Below are positions 36,095 to 45,384 of a stretch of 64,000 nt of DNA, piece after piece. Source of the DNA: Flagellimonas amoyensis. Its GTDB lineage: Bacteria; Bacteroidota; Bacteroidia; Flavobacteriales; Flavobacteriaceae. Below the pieces are notes generated by a model, which made no database searches, had not been told where the DNA came from, and worked only from the letters and a program-made list of their open reading frames with translations. How positions within the stretch are numbered: position 1 is the stretch's first letter; each line of letters begins with the position of its first letter. The stretch spans positions 372,001 to 436,000 of the forward strand of contig NZ_QBUK01000002.1 of the NCBI RefSeq assembly GCF_003058265.1, read 5' to 3'. The position numbers and the translations under genes are program-made.

Positions 36095-36765
36095 TCTTCC
36101 ACGAACTTATACCCACTTCCGTAGGCCGTTTTGATATACTTTGCCCCGGCTTCGGTCAATTTTTTGCGCAGGTTGTTGATATGGACATAAATAAAATCAA
36201 AATTATCCGCAAGATCACTATGGTCCCCCCATAAATGTTCGGCGATGATCTCTTTGGAAAGCACCCGTCCCTTATTGGTAACAAAAAAAAGCAAGAGATC
36301 GAATTCCTTACGGGTCAAGGAAAGTGCTTGCTCATTGACATAAGCGGTCCTAGAGCGCGTATCAATGGAAATCTCGTGGAACTCCAAACGGTCATTGCCC
36401 CCAAACTTGCCCCTTCTCAAAACCGCCTTTATCCTCGAATTGAGTTCGGCCAAATGAAAGGGTTTGGTCAAATAGTCATCGGCACCCAGATCCAATCCTT
36501 CCAGTTTATCGTCCAAGGAATTGTTGGCGGAGATGATGATGGTCGGGGTTTCCGAACGGTTGCGCTTCAACAGTTTTAGGATATCCAATCCACTACCGGT
36601 GATCAGGTTGATGTCCAGGACCAACAGATCGTATTCATAGAGGTCGATCTTATAGAGGGCCTCGTGGTAGTCTGAAGCCATTTCACAGACATTGCCATCC
36701 CTTTCCAAATAAGTGGCAATGGATTTCTGGAGTTCTGTCTCGTCTTCTGCAATAAGGATCTTCAT
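36091..36765 (-). CDS. OmpR-family response regulator
   Basis: A 224-residue protein with a receiver domain (acidic pocket EDE at 7-9, phospho-acceptor Asp in VLDINLI about residue 52, conserved Lys in LTKPF) and a winged-helix DNA-binding domain (about 130-222, ending YIKTAYGSGYKFVEE). It is the first gene of the pair with the kinase. Confidence 0.95.
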   Translation of the reverse strand: MKILIAEDETELQKSIATYLERDGNVCEMASDYHEALYKIDLYEYDLLVLDINLITGSGLDILKLLKRNRSETPTIIISANNSLDDKLEGLDLGADDYLTKPFHLAELNSRIKAVLRRGKFGGNDRLEFHEISIDTRSRTAYVNEQALSLTRKEFDLLLFFVTNKGRVLSKEIIAEHLWGDHSDLADNFDFIYVHINNLRKKLTEAGAKYIKTAYGSGYKFVEE

Positions 36766-36953
36766 ACCTTAAATTTAAGGTATAAAAATAGATTCCAAAT
36801 CTTTAGGAATTCTAAAGCCCTTAGAAAGTAACTTAATAATAAAAATTTGAATTAGGCGAGCGGAACGTAGTGAAGTGCTGCAAGCGTCCCAAAACTTACC
36901 AAACTAATACTACTGAGCGAGGCAACTTTATCTATCGATTGGATATATTCTTC

Positions 36954-37523
36954 TCATAGTGTTTGAGAATCCAAAGGTCTATTGACTTCGAGTTTATATC
37001 TTTCCAACCTCCCTTCCGTTATTTCAAGCTTCAGATAACTCTTCCCAAAACTGCTCTTGACCACTTTGACCTTATCAAGGATATCATTTAAATCTGTTTG
37101 AAGTGCGGCTGCCTTTTCCTCCAAATGTTCATATTTGATTCTGGGAACCGTTACCTCGCCCTCATAAACTGGGTATGGCTTTGGTGGATTCTTCTCGATC
37201 ATGTCCTTAAGAAAATCATCCCCTTCCTCATCATTGTCCAACTCCTGATTGAACAAAGCCTGCATCATACCGATGGTGGGAAGTGTCTGGTTCTTTTCAA
37301 TGTCCCTAATAATGGCAATGACAGCATCCGTCCGTTTCCTATTCTTGATGATCTCTTGACCTATGCTCTTTTCAAACCGTTCCGATGGTAAAAACCCATG
37401 CCACTCAAAAAAATCCATGACCATATCCAAGGTATGGGAATAACTCTTGCCCACCTTTTTAGAAAAGACCTTAAATCTGGACAAAGTCCTTTTCTTTATC
37501 CTAACTGCTCTAAAATCATCCAT
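36954..37523 (-). CDS. BfmA/BtgA-like mobilization protein
   Basis: A 189-residue basic protein. The opening VRIKKRTLSRFKVFSKKVGKSYSHTLDMVMDFFEWHG matches the N-terminal region of BfmA/BtgA-type accessory mobilization proteins of Bacteroidota elements. A helical segment near residues 115-160 looks like a coiled coil. It lies 225 bp from the integrase gene at the right end of the proposed island. No relaxase is visible beside it. Confidence 0.7.
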   Translation of the reverse strand: MDDFRAVRIKKRTLSRFKVFSKKVGKSYSHTLDMVMDFFEWHGFLPSERFEKSIGQEIIKNRKRTDAVIAIIRDIEKNQTLPTIGMMQALFNQELDNDEEGDDFLKDMIEKNPPKPYPVYEGEVTVPRIKYEHLEEKAAALQTDLNDILDKVKVVKSSFGKSYLKLEITEGRLERYKLEVNRPLDSQTL

Positions 37524-37674
37524 ATTTCAAGTTTTAAGGGGTACAATTGTTACAATTCTTTTCAGTGATTACAGGAAACCCAAGCATTATTGTAACAATA
37601 AATTTTGCAGTTCCTAAAATCAAACATTTCCAAAAACCCTTATAAACAGGGCTTTTCCGAAGGAAAATGAATCA

Positions 37675-37730
37675 ATAGCGTCGCTTTAGCGCGCTATCCT
37701 CTTGCTATTCCTTCGTCCCGCAAGCGGGAC
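37675..37730. repeat. Palindromes between mobilization and integrase genes
   Basis: TAGCGCGCTA (37687-37696) lies inside the wider inverted pair ATAGCG/CGCTAT (37675-37680 and 37692-37697), and GTCCCGCAAGCGGGAC (37715-37730) is a perfect 7-bp stem with a 2-base loop. The location next to a mobilization gene would fit an oriT or a bidirectional terminator; the sequence alone does not decide. Confidence 0.5.
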
Positions 37731-37748
37731 CGAATAAATACTACCTGA

Positions 37749-38987
37749 TCATCCTTCGGCTGATCGGCTAGTCTGCATATGATCTATTAGGTTCTGCATG
37801 TCCTCTCCTATCTTATGTTCCAGAACCCTTGCATAGATTTGAGTAGTGGACAATTTGGTATGTCCCAACATCTTTGACACTGTTTCAATTGGAACACCGT
37901 TGGAGAGAGTTACGGTGGTTGCAAAAGTGTGTCTGGCAGTGTGGAATGTAACCTTCTTGTGAATTTTACAAACCTTGCAGATTTCCTTTAGATAATAATT
38001 GACCTTTTGATTACTGTAAACAGGTAAAAGGACATTCATCACATTTCTTTCAGCGGAATCATCATATTTCTTGATAATTTCCATTGCCTGTGGAAGTAAT
38101 GGGATTTTAAGTTTTTCGTCCGTCTTTATTCTTTTGGTAAACAACCAATCATTTCCGTCTATTCCCTTAAGAACATGGACAGGTGTCAATGCTTTGAGAT
38201 CAATATATGATAGGCCTGTATAACAAGAGAAAAGAAAGACATCCTTACATTTTTCAACCCCCTCCTTTTTAAAAGTGGTTTCCTCAATCAACCTCAATTC
38301 CCGTTTTGTCAAATATTCCCGTTCGGTTTTCTCAAAACGTAGTTTATAGTTTTCAAAAGGGTCTTTTGTTATCCAATCCAACCTCACTGCCAACCTTGAC
38401 ATTTTCTTTAACCGTTCCATATGTTTCATAGCCCCGTTATTGGTGCATTTGGTTCGTGTAGATGGTCTGTATTTTCTCAGATATTGCTCAAAGTCCGATA
38501 TAAAACGATAGTTTAACTTTTTGAGTTTTATATCCTCCATCCCATATTCTTCTTTTAAAAATAAGCCCACACATCGTTCGGTGATGTGGTAATTCTTTCT
38601 GGTTCCCGGACGTAAAGAGGTGTGCATGGTTCCATTATGATAGGCAATCAATTGTTTCAATGTTTTTCCGCCCTCATCTTCCCCAAAAAATCTTGCTTTG
38701 ATAGATAGTGGAGTGATTGCTTTCTCCTCTGCCATCATCAATCTATGGGCTTCATATAATCCCGTATAAATTTGGTCAAGGTACTTGTTCAGGGAAATCA
38801 CATAACTGGAAAAACCCTTGCCCCTTTTACGGTTATTGTCCCATAAATTGGCCTTTATTTCCCGATTTATGCTAAAATCGGTGCGTTCACCATCGATGGT
38901 AATCCTACAGTAAACTATAAGATTCTCAGAATGAATCCTGTGTTTCCTAGTAAAGAAATTAATTGTTAAACGATTGTTTTTCTGCAT
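37749..38987 (-). CDS. Tyrosine recombinase / site-specific integrase
   Basis: About 412 residues from the ATG at 38987 (MQKNNRLTINFF); the frame is open to 39032. It has an N-terminal arm-binding and SAM-like core-binding region (about 95-200) and a catalytic domain with HTARHTF (H-x-x-R), LGHTKLSTTQIYARV (His and nucleophilic Tyr). The site usually holding the first Arg reads TGLSYIDL, without Arg, as in several Bacteroidota integrases. It sits about 225 bp inside the right 14-bp repeat and reads into the island, which fits the role of island integrase. Confidence 0.93.
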   Translation of the reverse strand: MQKNNRLTINFFTRKHRIHSENLIVYCRITIDGERTDFSINREIKANLWDNNRKRGKGFSSYVISLNKYLDQIYTGLYEAHRLMMAEEKAITPLSIKARFFGEDEGGKTLKQLIAYHNGTMHTSLRPGTRKNYHITERCVGLFLKEEYGMEDIKLKKLNYRFISDFEQYLRKYRPSTRTKCTNNGAMKHMERLKKMSRLAVRLDWITKDPFENYKLRFEKTEREYLTKRELRLIEETTFKKEGVEKCKDVFLFSCYTGLSYIDLKALTPVHVLKGIDGNDWLFTKRIKTDEKLKIPLLPQAMEIIKKYDDSAERNVMNVLLPVYSNQKVNYYLKEICKVCKIHKKVTFHTARHTFATTVTLSNGVPIETVSKMLGHTKLSTTQIYARVLEHKIGEDMQNLIDHMQTSRSAEG

Positions 38988-39032
38988 GTTGCAACGTTTT
39001 AAACTGTTAATACTGCGAAAGTCAAAACACAA

Positions 39033-39545
39033 GCAAAATGCTTTAAGAAGTCATCTAAAATTACAACATAAAGTGTAATATTCTGCTCCCGATAAGAACA
39101 CCCTTTATATGATTTTAGATGGTTTTAATTGATTTTAGATGATATGCCTAAAAACACAAAACACTGAAAATCATAAGATTAACAGTGTTTTGATTTTACT
39201 TAAATAAGGTAAGTCGGGATGACTGACCTCATGAAGAGGACACAACCCATTAATTTCCAGAATATTATGTCAAATTTCCCAAAATAGGACATCCCATAGG
39301 ACATCTTCGTGCGAAATAATGATTTTCACAGGGTAAATGTAGGGAATTCATGTCAATTTATATACAAAAAATAATTGTTCAATACAATTGGATGTAAAGG
39401 TCAAACATAGATTTTCCTTCCATAAAGTAATTCACTAACCAATATTGTTTCCTTTCAACTTGGTAAGTTCTGAACTTCCTACGAAATAGTTGAATGTCCA
39501 AGAGAAAATAGTAGAATTGGAAGGATGGAAGCTTTCCAACCAAGG
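39033..39545. other. Intergenic stretch at the island's right end
   Basis: About 510 bp of AT-rich DNA with no credible gene. It holds the right att-like repeat. Beyond it the sequence looks like degraded chromosome. Confidence 0.5.
39213..39226. repeat. att-like direct repeat, right copy
   Basis: GTCGGGATGACTGA, identical in sequence and orientation to 18549-18562. No tRNA body adjoins this copy either. Confidence 0.6.
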
Positions 39546-40260
39546 TTAATTGATTTTGCGTTTCAAAAACCAAATATCACCAAAGCTAAGATTTATATTA
39601 AATGTATTGAAAGTCTCTTCAACCAAGATTCCTTGGGATGCCCCGTATTGATTTCTGATATAGGACAAATTAAGGGTTGATATTCGTGGTCTGGACAATG
39701 GTATCCTGATTCCCGCCATAATGGAACAACCATCAATCGTACAAAAAAAATGTTTTCCGGAATGCCCGCAAAGGTAGCTAGGCTCTGGGTATTGATCAAG
39801 TAATCGGATTGAAGGTCATACCCCCAACCCCCTAGGTCACTGTTTTTTCCAATGTTGGACCCTGTATTCACTACGATTTCAAAAAGAGAGTAAGGTGATG
39901 CAGTAATTGTATTGGTTTGGCCCATCATCTTCATCACCATCGTCAAATTCTTCTGGAAGCGAATAATGAAAACGCAACATGGTCCGTTCCGTATTTTTTG
40001 AAAACCCGATCACTGTTGAATAGCCATTGGCCAATGGACTTAAAACAATACCCTTGAACTGTTCGACAAAATCCTCATCCCCGGAGATGGACTTTCATTT
40101 AGCAAAACAAAAATATCCGCACCGAATGATCTAGGAATGGATATATGACGGGAATGCTCACCCATAAGGTAGGGATAAAGGATTTGGTAATCATGGCGAT
40201 GGTATCGTACCTCCTTGAACTTGTGTCGTAAAAGAAATCCTCCGTGGTTTCAAAATCCAA
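39546..40260 (-). pseudogene. Degraded outer-membrane/DUF4270-like gene remnants
   Basis: Reading the minus strand across shifting frames gives protein-like pieces: EDFVEQFKGIVLSPLANGYS (style of DUF4270 lipoproteins), SPYSLFEIVVNTGSN with LGGWGYDLQSDY, and SRPRISTLNLSYIRNQYGAS leading to LSFGDIWFLKRKIN and a stop (typical outer-membrane barrel end). At least three frame changes are needed. The family assignments are tentative; that this is decayed coding DNA is fairly clear. Confidence 0.55.
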
Positions 40261-40381
40261 CAATATTCAATGAACACTGATGTGGGACAATCGAAGTGTA
40301 TCATTAAAAAAATAATGGTCATAACCCATAATAAGCGCAATGCAATCCCATTCAGCATCATCCGGGACATGGTAGTCCTCC

Positions 40382-40573
40382 ATGTGGCTTTCACTTTTTT
40401 CAGCAAAAAAAAATTTGATTGTCGATCAATTTCTCCGAGTGCACAGGTCCTTTGTCGTGAACGTCGCCTGCATAACGGCCGTCCAGCGCAACAAGATTAT
40501 CATCTGGGACATCCGAATTCCCATCAGGGAGAGCTTCAAGGAAACATGTCTTAAACGGCCAGGTATCGACTGA
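40382..40573 (+). pseudogene. LytTR DNA-binding domain remnant
   Basis: The frame encodes FLRVHRSFVVNVACITAVQRN and IIIWDIRIPIRESFKETCL, the second half of a LytTR domain. The receiver domain and the first half of LytTR are missing upstream, so this is the 3' end of a lost LytR/AlgR-type regulator. Confidence 0.7.
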
Positions 40574-40653
40574 ACGTAGATTCAATTCCCATATTAACCC
40601 AAAAGCTTCTTTTACAATAAATTGCAAAATTTATGTTAACAGTTTTATATTCA

Positions 40654-40669
40654 TTAACCATTTGGTTAA
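40654..40669. promoter_or_regulatory. Candidate TetR operator
   Basis: TTAACC-ATTT-GGTTAA is an inverted repeat 24 bp upstream of the TetR start. TAAATTTG at 40667-40674, overlapping it, fits the Bacteroidota -7 consensus TAnnTTTG. Autoregulation of the downstream operon is inferred. Confidence 0.5.
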
Positions 40670-40693
40670 ATTTGATGGTTAATATATTTGTCC

Positions 40694-41299
40694 ATGATAC
40701 ACACAGCTACTGAAAAATCGATATTACAGGCCGCAAAGACGGTATTTTTCAAAAAGGGCCTCGCTGCGGCACGGATGCAGGAAATAGCGGATGAGGCCAA
40801 CATCAACAAGGCCATGCTCCACTATTACTTTCGGAGCAAGCAGAAATTGTTCGAAGCGGTTTTTCTGCAGGCGTTTAGGGAATTGGCTCCCCTTCTGAAC
40901 ACCATATTCAATTCAGATAAGCCCATTTTCGAAAAAATCAGGGAATTTGTGGATAGCTACATCGCCTTTGTGACCGACAATCCCTATCTACCCACCTTTA
41001 TCATCCAAGAGGTGAACATTAACCCACAGTTCGGCAAGACATTCTTTGCAAATCAGGTAATGCCCGACCCATCCACATTTCAAAAACAATTGGCCGAAGC
41101 TGTGGAACAAGGTGTCATCAAGCCGATTGACCCAAGGCAATTGTTATTGAACCTCATCTCCATGACCGCATTTCCATTTGTAGGGAAAGGCCTGGTCACA
41201 GGTATTCTAGGTTTGGATGAAACCGCTTTTAAAGCCCTCATGGAGGAGCGAAAAAAATTGATTCCCGAAATGATCATTAATACAATCAAAGTACAATGA
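40694..41299 (+). CDS. TetR/AcrR-family transcriptional regulator
   Basis: A 201-residue repressor from the ATG at 40694 (an in-frame TTG lies at 40688). The N-terminal HTH is AARMQEIADEANINKAMLHYYFRSKQKLFEAVF; the remainder is the helical ligand-binding domain. Its stop overlaps the start of the TolC-like gene (ATGA), making it the first gene of the efflux operon. A palindrome lies directly upstream. Confidence 0.94.
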   Translation: MIHTATEKSILQAAKTVFFKKGLAAARMQEIADEANINKAMLHYYFRSKQKLFEAVFLQAFRELAPLLNTIFNSDKPIFEKIREFVDSYIAFVTDNPYLPTFIIQEVNINPQFGKTFFANQVMPDPSTFQKQLAEAVEQGVIKPIDPRQLLLNLISMTAFPFVGKGLVTGILGLDETAFKALMEERKKLIPEMIINTIKVQ

Positions 41300-42636
41300 A
41301 ACATCTAAGTGACACCATACAACATGTATCATGGAAGCAAATATTCCCTTCCCTAAACAAGGGTTCGCTCTTGTTATTGATCCTCCTTTCCTTCCCATTT
41401 ATGGTCCAGGCCCAAGAGACCATTTCCTTGGACGAATGCCTGAGACTGGTCCAGATCAATTATCCATTGGCCAAAAAGACCTCATTGTTGTCCGAACAGC
41501 TGGAACTTGACATTGATGCGATCAAGAAGGATCGCCTGCCCAAATTGGATCTCAATGGTCAAGCCACCTACCAGTCCGAAGTAACAAGTCTTGGGGGGCA
41601 ATTGATAAATGTTACCATTGACCCCCCAAATAAGGACCAATACCGTACGACATTGGATGCCAATCAACTGATTTACCATGGAGGTTTGATCGATGCTTCA
41701 ATCAAAGCCAAGGAGACCAAAGCTGCCATTGGGAAACAGGAAGTGGAAATTTCCTTATATGGACTAAAAAACCGTGTAAACCAGTTGTATTTCTCCTTGC
41801 TGTTGTTACAGGAAAACCAGGATTTGTTGCAAGCAAAGGAATCCCAATTGACCGCAAGGCTAGAAGAGGTCCAGGCCGGGGTGAAATATGGCACCTTGCT
41901 TTCATCATCAGCGGATGCGTTGGAAGTAGCACTCATCAAGATCCATCAGCAAAACACAGAACTTGCGCTGTCAAAATTGGATTTGCTTCAGCAACTCTCA
42001 CTGATAATCGGTACCGAACTGCAACCTCAAGTCTTGTTACAGCGGCCAGAGGTTTTTCCCGTGATTCCCGATCAGACATCCAAAAGACCGGAACTGCTAC
42101 TTTTTGAGCTTCAAAAATCCCAGGTCGATCTGTCATCCGAACTTTTGGAAAAGTCCAAACTTCCAAAGATCAGTGCTTTTGCACAGGGCGGATATGGGAA
42201 TCCAGGGCTCAATATGCTGGACAATACCTTCAACTCCTTTTTCATGACCGGTGTAAAACTCAATTGGAATGTATTTGATTGGAACAAAAACCGAAAAGAG
42301 AGACAGTCTTCACAGATTGACCGGAGCATTGTCGATACCCAAAAGGAAACCTTTGAACTGAACAATGGCTTGGAACTGGTCAACCTACAATCCGAAATAG
42401 ACAAAATGGAGGAGTTGATCCGATATGATGAACAGATCATTCCCCGCTTTGAAAAAATGGTCAAGACGGCAGAATCCCAACTAAAAAACGGTGTGATCAC
42501 CTCCTCGGCCTATATCACCGAGTTCACAAATTTATATGAGGCCAAGAGCAACCTTGCCTTTCACAAAACACAAAAACTACTGAACCAGATTCAATATCAA
42601 ATTACACAAGGTACTTATGAAAAGAGCAGCAACTAA
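41296..42636 (+). CDS. TolC-family outer-membrane efflux protein
   Basis: A 446-residue protein. An N-terminal hydrophobic segment (SLLLLILLSFPFMVQAQ) acts as a signal, and the mature start TISLDECLRLVQINYPLAKK plus two coiled-coil repeats are typical of TolC. It is coupled to the TetR gene by a 4-bp overlap and precedes the HlyD-type adaptor. Confidence 0.92.
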   Translation: MKHLSDTIQHVSWKQIFPSLNKGSLLLLILLSFPFMVQAQETISLDECLRLVQINYPLAKKTSLLSEQLELDIDAIKKDRLPKLDLNGQATYQSEVTSLGGQLINVTIDPPNKDQYRTTLDANQLIYHGGLIDASIKAKETKAAIGKQEVEISLYGLKNRVNQLYFSLLLLQENQDLLQAKESQLTARLEEVQAGVKYGTLLSSSADALEVALIKIHQQNTELALSKLDLLQQLSLIIGTELQPQVLLQRPEVFPVIPDQTSKRPELLLFELQKSQVDLSSELLEKSKLPKISAFAQGGYGNPGLNMLDNTFNSFFMTGVKLNWNVFDWNKNRKERQSSQIDRSIVDTQKETFELNNGLELVNLQSEIDKMEELIRYDEQIIPRFEKMVKTAESQLKNGVITSSAYITEFTNLYEAKSNLAFHKTQKLLNQIQYQITQGTYEKSSN

Positions 42637-42643
42637 GGTCCCT

Positions 42644-43546
42644 ATGACCAAAAAAGACCTAACAATATTGTCCATTTTCGCCCTGGTCATTTCCCTTACA
42701 TCCTGCAATGGTGGAGGGGATCTCGCTGATGGCTATGGAAACTTTGAGGCAACGGAGACCACCGTTTCCGCCGAAGCAAACGGTAAAATTCAATTTCTGG
42801 ATGTGGCGGAAGGAAACCTCCTTGAAAAAAATGAAGTTGTCGGGGTCATCGACACCATCCAATTATCGTTGAAACGCGATCAATTGAAGGCCGCAAAACA
42901 AACCATTTACTCAAAATCAACAAACGTGCTCTCCCAGCGGGACGTGTTACAAGAGGAATTGCAGGTAGCGCAAAACGACAAGAAGCGCATTGAAAGCTTG
43001 ATCAAGGAGAATGCGGCCACCCAAAAGCAATTGGACGACATCCAGGGCAAGGTACGCATCCTACAGCAACAGATCAAGAGTGTCGAAACCCAGAACGCCC
43101 CCATTATCAATGAAGTCAAGGGCATTGAGGTCCAGATCGAGCAGATTGAAGACCAAATTGAAAAAAGTATCGTGAAAAGTCCATTGGACGGTACGGTATT
43201 GGTCAAATATGCCGAACCTGGTGAAGTCGCAATCTTCGGTAAGCCCTTGTTCAAAATGGCCAACCTTGATGAAATGGAACTCCGTGTATATATCAGCGAA
43301 ACACAACTGCCCAACATCAAGATCGGTCAATCGGTCACGGTCAAGATCGATGATGTGGATTCAATGAGATCTTATGATGGCACAGTATCCTGGATATCCG
43401 CATCTGCGGAGTTCACGCCCAAGATCATACAGACCAAGGAAGAGCGGGTGAACTTGGTGTACGCTGTAAAGGTAAAGGTCAAAAATGATGGAAGCCTCAA
43501 AATTGGCATGCCCGCCGAAATGTGGATTGCGAACCAATCTATTTAA
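42644..43546 (+). CDS. HlyD-family periplasmic adaptor
   Basis: About 300 residues from the ATG at 42644 (an earlier ATG at 42617 overlaps the TolC gene). A lipoprotein-type signal ends SLTSC. The lipoyl halves (VSAEANGKIQFLDVAEGNLLEKNEVVGVID and IVKSPLDGTVLVKYAEPGEVA) enclose a long coiled-coil hairpin (about 85-180). It is the YbhG-like adaptor expected between an ABC-2 exporter and TolC. Confidence 0.92.
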   Translation: MTKKDLTILSIFALVISLTSCNGGGDLADGYGNFEATETTVSAEANGKIQFLDVAEGNLLEKNEVVGVIDTIQLSLKRDQLKAAKQTIYSKSTNVLSQRDVLQEELQVAQNDKKRIESLIKENAATQKQLDDIQGKVRILQQQIKSVETQNAPIINEVKGIEVQIEQIEDQIEKSIVKSPLDGTVLVKYAEPGEVAIFGKPLFKMANLDEMELRVYISETQLPNIKIGQSVTVKIDDVDSMRSYDGTVSWISASAEFTPKIIQTKEERVNLVYAVKVKVKNDGSLKIGMPAEMWIANQSI

Positions 43547-43563
43547 TCCAAAAAAGACATCCT

Positions 43564-44436
43564 ATGAAACTACAACATTTTATTGCAATGATCCTAGTAT
43601 TTCTGTTGGGCGCCGTTTCCTTGATAATGGGAACTTTGCTACTTCTCGGCATCCACGAAGCAGGCCATGTTGTCCTAAAGGGACTGTTGGTCTATAATAT
43701 CGTGCTAGGTGCCCTGTCATTACTGGTAGCTTACCTTATTTGGAATCGATCTAGGTCGACCTCAAGTTCTGTACTCCTGCTATTGTTGTCCCATATCTCC
43801 GTCCTGATCTTCCTCGTATTGTTTACAAACCATGTGGCCAAAGAAAGCATTAGGGCCATGGAAATCCGGGCCATCATTTGGGCACTGGTATTCTTACTCA
43901 TCCAATGGGGTTCGTTCAAAAAATCAAATCTACAGACCAGGGGTTGGAGAGGCATGGCAGTGCTGTTGGGTGCAACAACCATTATCCTCCATTCCTGCAA
44001 AAATAATCCGAACAGGCAAAGCTCAGATTCCCAAAGCAATCCAGATCAAATCCAGGTCGAGGAAGCCTCCCCAAATGTACCGATGATCGCCCATGATGCA
44101 TGGATCAATGAAATCCAACTGGACCATGGATCCAAATGGCTGGCGAATGCGGAGACCACCCTGGGGGTATCCAAGATGCTCACTGCCCTGAACGGCTTCA
44201 ACGGCGGTTCCGTATCAGCGTACCAAGCATTGGGGGATGACCTCAACGACCTTAAAAATACCATTGTAAAGGAATGTACCATGACCGGCCCTTCCCATGA
44301 CAATTTGCATGTCTGGCTCCATCCATTGATCGAAAAAATCGAAGCCCTGCAAAATACCGACAGTGAGACATCAGGGGTTCAAAGGGTACATGATATTGAA
44401 CAGCATTTAAATGGCTACTATGAATTTTTTGAATAG
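43564..44436 (+). CDS. Four-helix membrane protein with extracytoplasmic domain, unknown
   Basis: About 290 residues from the ATG at 43564. Four hydrophobic segments occupy residues 5-130, then a fifth segment ends in ATTIILHSCKN, followed by a hydrophilic C-terminal domain (about 160-290) with DNLHVWLHPLIEKIEALQ. I do not recognise the family. It is embedded between the adaptor and the ABC ATPase genes, so an accessory role in that exporter is likely. The C-terminal domain resembles soluble proteins made to bind a small ligand, but nothing specific can be claimed. Confidence 0.65.
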   Translation: MKLQHFIAMILVFLLGAVSLIMGTLLLLGIHEAGHVVLKGLLVYNIVLGALSLLVAYLIWNRSRSTSSSVLLLLLSHISVLIFLVLFTNHVAKESIRAMEIRAIIWALVFLLIQWGSFKKSNLQTRGWRGMAVLLGATTIILHSCKNNPNRQSSDSQSNPDQIQVEEASPNVPMIAHDAWINEIQLDHGSKWLANAETTLGVSKMLTALNGFNGGSVSAYQALGDDLNDLKNTIVKECTMTGPSHDNLHVWLHPLIEKIEALQNTDSETSGVQRVHDIEQHLNGYYEFFE

Positions 44437-44478
44437 CTGTCCAGATTTAGGAAACCAAAACAATAGCAACCCATACCC

Positions 44479-45384
44479 ATGTCCATTCGTATAGATCATA
44501 TCAGCAAATCCTACGGAAAGGTCAATGCTTTGGATGACATTTCCATTCAGGTCGACCAAGGGGAACTGTTTGGGCTGATCGGACCTGACGGTGCTGGTAA
44601 GACCACCCTTTTTCGGATACTGACCACCTTGCTCCTGCCCGACCACGGGTCGGCATCCGTTGCAGGGTACGATATCATTGCCGATTTTAAGGCCATTAGA
44701 AAACAGGTCGGATACATGCCCGGGAGATTTTCACTATACCAGGACCTCACGGTCGAGGAAAACCTTCGTTTTTTCGCCACGATTTTTGGGACGACCATCG
44801 CAGAGAATTACGATTTGATCCGGGACATCTATGTTCAGATAGAACCTTTCAAAAATCGAAGGGCGGGCAAATTGTCCGGTGGCATGAAGCAAAAATTGGC
44901 ACTTTCCTGTGCTTTGATCCATAAACCCAAGGTGCTGTTCCTGGACGAACCCACAACGGGTGTTGACCCGGTTTCAAGAAAAGAATTCTGGGAAATGCTC
45001 AAAAGATTACAGGACAAGGGAATTACCATTCTCGTGTCGACCCCCTATATGGACGAGGCCGCCCTATGTGATCGGATCGCACTCATCCAAGATGGAAAGA
45101 TCCTTGAAATCGACACCCCAAAAGCCATTGTGGAGCACTATCCCAAACCCATTTTCGACGTTGGGGCCCACAACACGTACCTATTGATCGAAAAATTGAA
45201 CGCCTATGCCCATAAACACAGTGTATTTCCCTTTGGGGAATACATCCACTATACGGATCAACGGGATGGGTTTGATCCTTTGGAGCTCATGGCATACTTA
45301 AAAAATGAAGGGCTGCAGAACATCCATATCGAAAGGACCAAGGCAACGATTGAGGACACATTTATGGAATTGGCAAAACAATGA
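44479..45384 (+). CDS. ABC transporter ATP-binding protein (1)
   Basis: A 301-residue ATPase. Walker A GPDGAGKTT, signature LSGGMKQKL and Walker B VLFLDEPTTGVDP are complete, followed by the H-loop region (written STPYMDE, with Pro where the switch His often stands one position earlier). The C-terminal extension (about 220-300) is as in YbhF-type proteins. Its stop overlaps the next ATPase start (ATGA). Confidence 0.94.
   Translation: MSIRIDHISKSYGKVNALDDISIQVDQGELFGLIGPDGAGKTTLFRILTTLLLPDHGSASVAGYDIIADFKAIRKQVGYMPGRFSLYQDLTVEENLRFFATIFGTTIAENYDLIRDIYVQIEPFKNRRAGKLSGGMKQKLALSCALIHKPKVLFLDEPTTGVDPVSRKEFWEMLKRLQDKGITILVSTPYMDEAALCDRIALIQDGKILEIDTPKAIVEHYPKPIFDVGAHNTYLLIEKLNAYAHKHSVFPFGEYIHYTDQRDGFDPLELMAYLKNEGLQNIHIERTKATIEDTFMELAKQ

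Larger units (their letters stand above)
18549..39226. mobile_element. Putative integrated island of about 20.7 kb
   Basis: The segment is bounded by identical 14-bp repeats in direct orientation. A tyrosine recombinase reads inward from about 225 bp inside the right repeat, and a BfmA/BtgA-type mobilization gene and palindromes lie next to it. The cargo is envelope, lipid and efflux genes. No relaxase or conjugation genes are visible, so it would be at most mobilizable or now fixed. Confidence 0.5.
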
